A stretch of DNA of 64,000 nucleotides from Meloidogyne chitwoodi (taxonomy: Eukaryota > Nematoda > Chromadorea > Rhabditida > Meloidogynidae), in assembly GCA_015183035.1 (NCBI GenBank), contig JACZZP010000014.1:1736001-1800000 (forward strand). Reading direction: 5' to 3'. Below are positions 46,117 to 56,100 of this stretch, piece after piece. The position numbers and the translations under genes were made by a program. Every line of letters starts with the position of its first letter. Position 1 is the stretch's first letter. The notes under the pieces are model-generated. The model saw only the letters and a list, made by a program, of their open reading frames with translations, had not been told where the DNA came from and searched no databases.

Positions 46117-46379
46117 AAGTGCCACCAGATGGTTAAAAGGAACTCCATGGTCAGGCCAAGATCTCCAATGGAATGACGAACTTTTGTTTGACGCAATGGT
46201 GTTTTGCTCATAAGTAAAAGGTTTGTTTTAATAAGATGGTTATCGTCGAATGCCTCTGTATTCACAAATCGAACTTTAATGTTCTCGTCTCAGCTAGTGC
46301 CTGAAAATAATTAATTAATTAATACACTTTAAGACAAAACACTAGAATCTGTTGTATTATCCTTTTGCTCAATAATTTT
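46117..46379 (-). repeat. Right arm of perfect 263-bp inverted repeat
   Basis: Reverse complement of 45712-45974. It repeats the acceptor and the first 184 bases of the PTP pseudo-exon on the minus strand and stops before the active-site loop. Confidence 0.93.
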
Positions 46380-46593
46380 GACTAAACTTAACGGAAAAAT
46401 GAAACTTTTTTTCAAATTACAACACAAAAATTTCTCAAAATTTCTTTGTCTTAAATATTTGATTTTAATAAAAAAAACTAAAAAAGTAAAAGAAAAAAAA
46501 AATATTTTTAAAATTAAATATTTTCTTTTAAAAGTTTGTATTTAAATAAATATTAGAATAATAATTTCTTTAAATTAATTTTTTTGTATTTCT

Positions 46594-47440
46594 TTATTTC
46601 TGAATTAAACCTTCAAACCATTTGCCGTTGCATTGTGAAATTTTTGGAGTTGCTGGTAAATGTGCAGGAACTGATTTCAATTCATCCACGCTGTGAGCAA
46701 ACCAGCAACCAGTTCCATATCTAAATTGAAAAATAAAAAACAGAAGAAATTCCTAAAAATATAGGACAAAATGTTCAATTTATCAGTTAAAAAGTTTATA
46801 CCATTATAGGAAATTAATGATTTTGAGGTGATGAGGAAAGATCGCAGATCCAATTAAACATTTAAAACAAACTTGCACTGTCCAGAACGTTCAAAATTGT
46901 AACACATCTCTGTTTTGAAGAGTTGAGCCTTTCGAGGTCCACCTCCCTTGATGTTCTCATCAGCACCAGTTTTTGATTTGCCTTCCATTCCTAACACTAC
47001 TTTGCCTGTTTCAAAAATGGCGCTAAAAAAAGTTAAAGAATTATTCTGTTGTGGTGTAGTGAAGCACCCGTTCCAAAAGCAAGAAATTTAACTAAGTTCC
47101 CCCACTATGATTTTTTAACAACTTTAATCTTTGTTCCTAGTCATTCAGTAAAAAGAGTATTATCTAACGTTCAACTTATTTCGACGAGTTACATCGAATA
47201 TGTAAACATTTCTTGTTTTTGGAGCGGGTGTTATTATTAAAATAAAATGCTAAAAAAGAAAACAAACCTTTGTATTTTGAATGATGTATTATCCAACATT
47301 GCAAGACTTTTGTCGAGTATATCAGCATTCTCTCGATGATTATTAGCATAATTATAATCAAATGGAATTTGTTGAAAAATTGTTAAAGGTTGGTTTTGTG
47401 CAAAAGCAGCATTAAAAGAATAAAAATTGTTAGTTAACAT
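46594..47440 (-). CDS. Single CCCH zinc-finger protein (TIS11/PIE-1-like finger)
   Basis: Three minus-strand exons give a short protein of about 155 residues. The first encodes MLTNNFYSFNAAFAQNQPLT, rich in Asn, Gln and Phe. The second ends in KAQLFKTEMCYNFERSGQCK and the third begins YGTGCWFAHSVDELKSVP, so the finger is C-x8-C-x5-C-x3-H with the TTP-type KTEMCYNF lead. TTP, MEX-5, OMA and POS-1 proteins usually carry two such fingers; here only one is visible. The likely role is binding AU-rich mRNA 3' UTRs, by family knowledge. The C-terminus is PKISQCNGKWFEGLIQK. The intron at about 47030-47267 shows no second finger. Confidence 0.82.
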
Positions 47441-48015
47441 GTTAGATATTGACTATATTAAAATCTAAAAATAAAATATAAAAGAAAAATTGAAGTTGTT
47501 TTGTAAAAGAAAACGTAAGAAAATTAACAAAAAAGTTAGAACAAAATATTTAACAAAAACATCATACAGTAAACTTATTTCTTTTAAATTTTACGATGAC
47601 TGCGCAAATGAGTCTAGCTAATATTCAGTCTAAAACGAATTTAATCGAAAGAGACTCAAAAATAAAACAAAATTGATGAGACTTAAATTGGAACATTTCA
47701 TTTTGGTAAAATTAAGAAATAAAATCAATTAACCAAAAAAGCGGCCGACTAGTCGCACAATAGTATGCTAAATAAAGAGAATTAGAGATAAAAAGAACCT
47801 AGAGACTATTTGCGCCTACTCAGGCGTGTCGGAAAAGAAAGATATTAGTTGTTTACATAATTTGGTTTGTTTTCACTTTCATTTTTAGCAAAGTTTTGTT
47901 GATTATCGTTTCTTCAACTTGTTTTTTTTACATTTTATTCTCATTTTTCAATAAAATCCTTCTTAATTTTAGTTAATTAAAGCTATTTTTACAAAACTTT
48001 ACGAAAAAAAGAAAA
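47441..48015. other. Divergent promoter region CCCH gene / TSPO
   Basis: About 575 bp between two divergent start codons. AT-rich with a short GC-richer patch (47745-47835, including GCGGCCGACTAGTCGC). No coding signal. Confidence 0.5.
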
Positions 48016-48713
48016 ATGCCTCTTCAGTGGAACTGTCTTGACACTAGATATGCAGTTTTGTCTGCAGCTTTTCCTGCGACCGCTGCTATTGCTGGTTCTT
48101 TGTATGTTAGTAAGAACGAAAACATAGTCAACTTCATTAAGGTTTGTACTTTGGGTTTTTTTCAAATATTTCATTTTTAAGGCTCAACGTTTCACGCAAT
48201 GTTGTGCTCCATCATGCCAATATGTTTTTCTTTCGGCTAATGCTCTTGCATCAGCTTCTTTCGGTTATGCTTCTTATTTGGTCTATAAAATTGGAGGAGG
48301 TTTATTTTTATTATTATTTTACAAAAACATTCTTCAGGCTTTGATTATACCGACACGACTGTTGCTCTTGGACTTTATGGGGCTACTACTGTTACGGGAA
48401 TTTTGGCAATGCCGTTGTTGCGTACTGGCAAGGCTAAATGGGTTAATTTTAGTCAATAATTCATGAATTCTTAAAATTTTAATTTCAGCTTGCTACTCAT
48501 AGCCTCATTTTGACTGCGCTCTCTATTGCTACATCAATTGCTTTTTACAAGATTGATAAAATTTCTGGCCTTTGGACGTTAGTTTTTTCATTTTTATCAG
48601 TTTTATTTTTTTCTTTTAGCATACCATTTTCTGTTCTTTCGTTCTATTACTTTGCTATCTGGGGCATGGCTGCTTGTGGTTGCTGTGGAGGAAAGAAGAC
48701 TTCCACCGAATAG
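48016..48713 (+). CDS. tspo-1: TSPO/MBR translocator protein
   Basis: TSPO is a five-helix outer-mitochondrial-membrane protein that binds porphyrins and cholesterol-like ligands. Five exons give about 176 residues (typical 157-170). Hydrophobic segments are visible near residues 13-31, 57-78, 89-107, 118-136 and 146-162. Family signatures: ASYLVYKIGGGFDYTDTTVA, ALGLYGATTVTG, and the last helix IPFSVLSFYYFAIWGM. The WxPP motif of helix 3 is changed (LAMPLLRTGKAKW). The extreme C-terminus has CGCCGGKKTSTE, a cysteine cluster plus basic tail I would not have predicted. The last intron splits a Thr codon. SMN-1 begins 276 bp downstream on the same strand, an operon-like distance. Confidence 0.85.
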
Positions 48714-48989
48714 AAGGAAAATTGTTTTGAGCCAAAATGAAATACGAAAGAAGGAATATTTTGTTGACATCTTAAATATCCAAATAAAAAATAAAAATTG
48801 ATTCAATTTGGCCTAATACGATATATTTTTTGGTTTTTAGATCTATGCTTATTTTGCTTAAATAAATAGTTCAACAATTTAATTTTTTGTTTTAAATTTG
48901 AATTGATTAATTCATTTAAATTTTTTTTTATTTTATTTTAAATTTTATTTTTAAATTAGTTTATTAATTAGAAAAAAATATTATTTTAA

Positions 48990-50671
48990 ATGTCTTCTCA
49001 GGATAGCGGTGATGGTGCTGTTTTGTATACAAAAGTATATTTTTTTTTTATTCTTTTTTTTTATTGAAAGGTTTTCTTTGTTAAATAAATATAAAAATTG
49101 GCTAAATAATAATGGGCCTTGGCGTTAGTTCTGAGTACCTGAAAGACCTTATTCAAGACCACAGTTCGATATTTATTTTGAGACCTTGACCCAACTTATT
49201 TTAACTTTAAAATTCTTTTTTTCCTTTAAACATTTTTTTAAATTCATTCAAATTAATTTTTTACTTTTTAGAAACAAAATAGTGTCTTTGACGATGTTTG
49301 GGACGACACTGAATTGATCAAAATGTATGAAAAGTCTACTGCTAAGACTTATGTATAATTCAATTTTTTTAAATTTTAAACTGTAATTTTCAGGAAAAAT
49401 TACAAAATGACATTTGTAGTAAAAGTAATTCTTCTAAAACTTCTGGACCAAAAATTAAGGTTTTTTGAATTCTTTAAATTTTAAAAGATTCATTTAAAGT
49501 GGAAAATTGGTGATCAATGTATGGCGCCATATGCAGAAGATGGAAAATGGTATCCAGCCAAAATTGAATTTCTTAACAAAAAGACTTGCCAAGTTATTTT
49601 TGATGGTTACGGAACAAAGGCTTCGGTTAATTTGGATTCACTTATGACGTTAGTTTAGAAAAATAGGAAATTTAATATTTGGAAAATATTTTTAGATTAA
49701 CCCCTTTTAATATTATTGAAGAAGAATTTTAGAATTTTTTTAGATTACCCCATTTATTTGATTTAGCTTAAACAAATTCCCTTCTTTTCTCGAATCATTA
49801 AAATTTAGTTTTTCTTTTCTTGTCTTAAATGTATTTCTGTCAATGTTTTTTAATTTATATATTTATTTTTTTTGAGATTTTCAATGTTACTAAAAGCACA
49901 AAAAATAAACATTTTTAAAAATTTAAATATAATTATTTTTTATAGGGAAGACGATGTTGAATTGGTAAGCGATGAAGCAGAACAACAAGAAGAGGGGAAT
50001 GATGACCAAAAGGAATGCGACGACAAAGTTTGCTTTTTTTTTAATTTAAAAAATAAAAAATATGAATTTAGTTAACTACTAATACTGATCCTTCAACAAC
50101 AAAAAATAAAGAAAAGAAGAAAAATGAAGAAGCAAATACTGGCAACATTTTCCCGGTTTTTATTAAATAAAATCTTTAATTAAAAAAAAAAATATTTTTT
50201 TTAAAGATTCCTGAGCTTTGTCCGCCTCCACCAAACTATTTAATTAACAAAGTGACTAATGCTGGAACAGACAGGGAGGCGTTGACTAATGCATTGATGA
50301 GTTGGTATATGGCTGGTTATCATACTGGTATATTTTTAATTTATTAGAGATTATTAAATTGAGGAAATCTAACAATAAGGGTCATAAACGACAAAGTGTT
50401 GTATTTCTGACCTCTGACCTTTTTGTCCTTATTTTTATTTTTAAAATTTTTAGGTTCTGAATATTCTTATTTAATCTTTTTATTCCCTTAAACTTGAAAT
50501 AAATGATTTAATCCAATTTTGGAAGTGATTATAGAGTTTTTAAACTTATATCTTCAAGAAAATATAAAATTAATGTTTTTAGGGTTCTATCAAGGACTAA
50601 TTGCTCAAAGAACGGAAAAATCAAAGAATCCGAGTAGCTCCTCCTCGACAAAAAAGAATGGAAAAGCATAG
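48990..50671 (+). CDS. smn-1: SMN, survival motor neuron protein
   Basis: SMN assembles Sm rings on snRNAs. Eight exons give about 238 residues. Residues 20-38 (FDDVWDDTELIKMYEKS) match the Gemin2-binding helix of SMN. The Tudor domain covers about 65-114 (WKIGDQCMAPYAEDGKWYPA, FLNKKTCQVIFDGYGTKASV), with the aromatic and Tyr residues that bind symmetric dimethylarginine. An acidic then lysine-rich linker follows, a short proline run (ELCPPPPNYL), and the C-terminal YG box ALMSWYMAGYHTGFYQGL that mediates self-association. The tail is Ser/Lys-rich (NPSSSSSTKKNGKA). All SMN modules are present and intact. Confidence 0.95.
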
Positions 50672-51164
50672 AAATGGACGAAAAAAAAAAATTTTTTTGT
50701 GTATTATGAGTGTTTTTTGGAGGGTTGTGATCTCTCTTCTCGTAGAAAAATTTATTTATCACATTATGAAAGTTTTCGATAAAGTTTTTTTTGCCTTATT
50801 GAGGGGTAGATGAAAGAGGAAATTATGAGAGAATTATTTTAACTCATAGCCCCATTTTATTAAAGATTATAAAGAGGGAAAAGAATAAAAATATTAAATT
50901 CAAAAATTTAAAACTGTTCGAGGGTCTCTTCCAATTTATCACAATTTAAATAAAAAAACACAAAATCTAGGCAAATATTAACTTAAAATAACCAAAATTA
51001 ATTAAAGGCATTTAAAATAACAAATATATTGATGGGATATAATTAAAATTAGAATATAATTATCAAAATTAAACCTGTTTTTTAAACTTTTGCACCTTTT
51101 TTTATTTTTTACTCAACGAATAATTAAAATTGAAAGATTCTTCACTATCACACCAGATTGTGTC
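50672..51164. other. Convergent 3' region smn-1 / moag-4
   Basis: About 490 bp between two convergent stops. AT-rich, with polyadenylation-like AATAAA on both strands and no gene. Confidence 0.5.
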
Positions 51165-51609
51165 CTATTCCTTTAGCGGATCCACCTTCACAACTTTCTG
51201 CTGTTGAGATGCGGAGGCAGCATCTTCAGCAGCTTTCTTCTCGTCTGCTTTCCGTTGCTTCTCACGCATTTTTTCTTAAAACAAAAACTTTAAAGTTAAA
51301 AATTGGGCAAACCAGCATTAGTCTCCATCCTTTTTTCCGTTGAGCCATCCTAAAAATATAAAATTAAAAAGCTGTCTATCAGTGAGGTTCGAACCCATAA
51401 CCTCTTCCACACAAACTTAAATAATTCCAACTACACCAAAGTGCTACTCAAAGCTTATTTAAAAATAATCTTTAAGATTTACTTTTGTTTGACTCTTCTT
51501 TAGCTGTTCCTGCTTCTTCTTATTCTTTTCACGAGCTAATTCACGTTGATTTCCACCTTAAATTAACAAAAATAAAATTTATAAAATTTTTAAAAAACAT
51601 ACGCGTCAT
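51165..51609 (-). CDS. moag-4: SERF family protein (MOAG-4)
   Basis: SERF/MOAG-4 is a small charged protein that promotes amyloid aggregation; C. elegans MOAG-4 was found as a modifier of polyglutamine aggregation. Four minus-strand exons give about 75 residues. The first exon is only seven bases (ATG ACG C) and joins to GTGGAAATCAACG to give MTRGNQRELAREKNKKKQEQ, the diagnostic 4F5/SERF N-terminus. The rest is Lys/Glu/Ala-rich (KKAAEDAASASQQQKVVKV) and ends KVDPLKE, like nematode MOAG-4. It would be missed by an ORF-length cutoff because every exon is short. The second intron contains a tRNA-like fragment (51374-51446). Confidence 0.9.
51374..51446 (-). repeat. tRNA-like SINE fragment in moag-4 intron
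   Basis: Minus strand: A-box TTGGTGTAGTTGG, then TTTAAGTTTGTGT, B-box GGTTCGAACCTC and ACTGATAGA. Same family as 32620-32690. Confidence 0.6.
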
Positions 51610-53103
51610 ATCTTCTTTTAATTCCTAACCAAAAAGTGCTTGAAAATATTTATGTACAATAATAACTAAAAATTGAAATAAATTTACAAGAGAATGATGT
51701 AAAACAAAACTAGATCTTTTATTACAAATCATTAGTTAAACGAAAAAGATTAATTGAGTCTCAACATCTGAGAACCCGCTCACTGTCCTACTCTACAATC
51801 GCTGAGACTCACTGTTTAACGAACGCTAATTTACCTAACAAAACAAAAAAGTTAGAGAAAGAAAATTATTAGAGATAGTGAAGAGACAGTGGAAAATATT
51901 AGAGATACGCTTTTGTAAGCGATTATAAACTGGATTGGACTTAAATAGTACAAAATTTAAACATTAAAATTTTAAAGGTTAGATTATTTTAGCAAATTTT
52001 TAAAATTAAAAACAAAAGGCAAAGTTGTTGATTTATATAAAAAGTTGAGAATTTTTGTATTTTGATCTTTTTTTCTTCTTTGGGTTGCGCAAACTTTTTT
52101 TAAATTTTATTGCTACGTTTCTTAGACCTGTTTGTTTTATATTAAAAGAGAACAGCGTACACATAAACGATTTTATCATATTTCAAATTTATTTGGAGGA
52201 TTTTCTTCATTTTTTTTTAAATTTTAGCTCCAAAATTATTATTTTTCTCCTTTTTATTTTCTCCCAATTTTTAACATTTTTATCCTATCAAGTTTTAATT
52301 TTTAAAAATATTCCCTTTTTGTTTTTCTTCTCTGATCAATGTTTGCGAAGGTCATAAAGCGTGATATTTGTTTAATAAAAAGGGTTATTGAACATTAGCG
52401 GAATAGATTATAATTTAAAGATGTTTTTTAGTTTCTATATTAGACAAGGACACATCTTTTGTTTATCAAAAAATTATTCTTTTTGTTATTATCTCTTTGA
52501 ACAAAAAAGAAAGGGGAAAAGGGGGCAAAACACCTAACTGACAATTCACCGAAAAAATTTAAAAAACGCGCAAACCTTGTAATTTTGTTTTGAAATCATC
52601 CAATTATATTCTAGACTTTCTAATATTCTTTTGTATTCGAAAATTAAGGCAATTGAATCTTTGAAAGTGCTTTAAAGTCCTGTTCCTTCAATTCGGTGAA
52701 ATGTCTGTTCAGTTACTTGTCCTTCAATAAACCGCCCATTCTTCTTTTTTAATGTATCATAGTCATATATTTACGCATTTAATGTGTTTATAACAAATTT
52801 GGTTAATAAAAATGATATTGAGACTGCGCGAGAAAAATTTATTTTTTTCCAAATCAATCATAAAAGAGAAGAAAAGATTGCGCGTTATTCTCAATCAGTT
52901 TTCTCAATTTATGGGTTTTTAAATTTTCCTTTCTTCATTCTTTAAAATGTTTTATTTTATTTTATCAATAAATTTTGGAAATTTTGTTAATTTTCAGTTT
53001 TGAATGTCAGGACGTTTGAGTACCAAATTGGCACTCAAACGTCTCGAACAATTTTTTTAATTTTTAACATATTTATAATAAATTTTACTTTTAAAGGCCA
53101 AAA
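51610..53103. other. Divergent promoter region moag-4 / PET-LIM gene
   Basis: About 1.5 kb. It includes half-palindromes related to the nhr-23 intron element (AATTCACCGAAAA near 52542; TTCGGTGAAATGTC near 52692) and a short hairpin at 53011-53043. The plus-strand 100-codon frame at 52055-52357 is Phe/Leu-rich AT sequence without similarity. Confidence 0.5.
53011..53043. promoter_or_regulatory. Short perfect hairpin upstream of PET-LIM gene
   Basis: GACGTTTGAGT and ACTCAAACGTC are exact reverse complements, with CC/GG pairing continuing inward past one mismatch around a loop AAATT. It ends 60 bp before the ATG, close to a TTTAAAG acceptor. Function unknown. Confidence 0.5.
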
Positions 53104-56100
53104 ATGGCAATGATTGCAACAATTCATCCGTACAAAAACGATAACAATATATCCTATAATCAAAGAAAACAAAGTTCTTCATCTGCTTCCACTGATAGAG
53201 AACAACCTTATAGTGGAATATTTCGAATTGAGGATGTAACGGATGATCCGAAGGTTTGATTTTTTTAATTAATTATAATAATTAAATAAATTATTTAACA
53301 TTTTTGAACAAATTTTTATCAAAATACCCAAAAATAATTTAAAACTTTTCAAGTACGCAAACCTGGGCAATGACGGAAATTCTGCCTTAGAAAAAGAAGA
53401 AGGCGCTTTAGTCGAATATTGCCACTCAAAAATTTTTAAACCTTCTGTAGTTGTTAATCAACCTCCTCAAGTTGTTCGTCGACCTTCATTTTCTGCTTCT
53501 TCTGTTTTGCGAACAACAACAAAACTTCCAGAAATTGAAAGAAGAGGAAGACAACAAAATAAAACACAGGCAATAGAAGCTAATATTTTGGCTAGAGCAG
53601 CGGCAGGATTTACTGCACAAAATCAACAGAGATCGTCTTCAAGACCGGTTAGTTAAAAACACAAAAAAAATTATTTTAAATCGTATTTTTATGCTTAAGA
53701 CGACGAAAAGTTAATTTTAGTATTATTTGACGTTTTTAATGCTTGATATTTTTTAAATAAGTTGAAACAACTTTTTGTGTCTAACTAACACACTCTCTCG
53801 TTTCTGACTCTTTTTTTTGTTAAATATTCAAAACATCTAAAACTTAAATGAACAAAGGGGTAGTATTGTAGTTTTTGTTCTACTGTTTTACTGGTTTATT
53901 TATTTTTTTTCTTTTTAAAAATTTTTAAAAAAATTTTAACTTTTCTTTTTAGGCACGTTTTACTCCTTTAAATGTGAGACAACCTGTAAATAATATTTCT
54001 TCTGGGAATCGTAACAGAACTCTTGCTTATGCACTCCAAATTCCTTCAACGTCTCCCTCACAGCAACATGAAAGTAGAAAAATGTCTTCGACTTCGTCAA
54101 ATACGCGTTGGTGGCATCCTTTATCAAAGGTTTTTTCTTTAAATTAATTTTTTGCTAAATCAAATTAATTCTTTATAAGTAAATATTGATTTTCCCCTAC
54201 TTTTTGTAAGTTAGTGTCTCTGATTTTTGTATCCAAGTATTGTACTTTTATTTATTAGATGTTGAAAAATTTAAATTTGTATCTATTCGGATATTTTAGT
54301 GTTTTTCCACGAATATTTTTGATTATAATTTTTTCTCAATTTTTATTTTAAATTTTCATTTTTACTAAAACAATTTTACCAGTTGTGTAAATGACACGTT
54401 TTTACTCTTCTTTTTCTCTAAATTTCTTCTCTTTTCTAATTTTAATTAATTCATTTTTAAACCACAAAATAAATTTAAAAAAACGACCTTTTAATTAATT
54501 AAATAAGCTTAAACAACAAACATCACACATTTTATCCCCCTAGAGAATTTATCCATTCCAACACTAGATGAATGTTTGATTAAAAAATAAGAGTGTTTTT
54601 TGCCTTTTTAATAAAAAATTTATTTTTTATTTTTTTAGCCTTTAAAAGGCTCAAAAAACATTAAAACATACCAACATTATCATTTTTTTAAATTAAAAAA
54701 AAAATATTTTTAGACTCTAATGACCTTTTTAAATTCACAGTAATTTTTATTTATTTTATTAATTAACAATTTTCTCTAATTAAAAAAATATTTTTAACCC
54801 TCCATTTTTAGCTACTAATTTTTGTGTTTTCAAGTTTCTAAGCTTAAAAATAAATTTTAAAAAAATTTATTTTCCCTTTCTTTTATCTCTTAATAAATCC
54901 TTTCATTGTTATCCTCTTCCTTTTATTATTTTTCGACTGTCAACGCCACTCATTTTTTTCTTTTTTTATTTTTATTCATATTTATTTAAGCATGAATCGT
55001 CATTAGGCAGAAGAGTATATTTATTATTTATTTATTTATTATTTTCCCTTTTTTAAAAAAAAAAATCTCCTTTTTAAAAAAAAAATCGAATATTTTCTTC
55101 CAAAAAATCTGTTCCTTTTTATTTTTTAATAAACATTGTTTCTCTTTTCTAAACTTGTTTGTTTTGAAGAGTTTTTAAAAACAGAAAAGGTTTAATTTAT
55201 TCCCACAAGATCACCACCAATTGATCAACAGGTGTTCATTTATGTCTGAATTTGGGAGATTTACTATAATTAATATTTATTTAATTTTTTTAGAGTAAAT
55301 AAGAGACAAAATAGAACAGTTTATTTAACAATTTTTAGACTCTAATAGCTTTAGAAATAATTAAAAAATTATTTTCTAGACTTTAATGTGTTTTGTTGAT
55401 CTTTTGGGTTAGTGTTTAATAAGGAATACAAATCCTTCACTCTTTTGGCCCTCTACGAAATTTATTTTTTTATGTTTGTGCCAAAATGTGGTTTTTCATT
55501 TATTGTTGAAAAAAGAAAGTAAGAGTAGAGGAAAGGGCACACTGCTTTGAAGGGATAAAGGGCAATAAAGGAAGAGAAAAAAAACAAATTTTTTTTAAAA
55601 AAGAGAGAAAAGCTTATTATAACAAAAATGGGCAGTTGTTTCTATTTATCTTTTTTTCCTTTTTTTATTAATTTTTCTAAATATGTGATTTTAGAGTATT
55701 TGAATTTTTTGAAAATATTAATTTATTTTTTAATTTTTTATTAAAAAATTAATTTCAGACTCTAATGTCAACCTAAAAAATTTTCTGATTTTTTAAAATT
55801 TCTAAAAAAATTTTAAAATTATTGTTTTTAATTTTTGAGACTCTAAAAACCCTTTTTGAAGAATTCCAAAAATTTTTAAAATTCAAATACTCTAATGTCA
55901 CCCTCTCTTACCAAAATCTCCCTTTTAACACAATAATAAATATAACAAAGAGCTTTTTTTAAAAAAATAAAAAATTCCTTTCTACCCAATTTTTCTTTTT
56001 TTTCTCCTTTAACTGCTTACAGCTAGCTATAAGTGAACATTAAATAAGAAGTAAATAAATTTAAAAAAATAAAGATTTATTTGTTAGAAAATTAAAAGAA

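Larger units (their letters stand above)
44848..46593. other. Non-coding region with dispersed repeat and PTP foldback
   Basis: About 1.75 kb between two minus-strand genes. It holds a dispersed repeat (45187-45345) and the 263-bp inverted repeat with a phosphatase pseudo-exon (45712-46379). The remainder is AT-rich with no gene seen. Confidence 0.6.
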
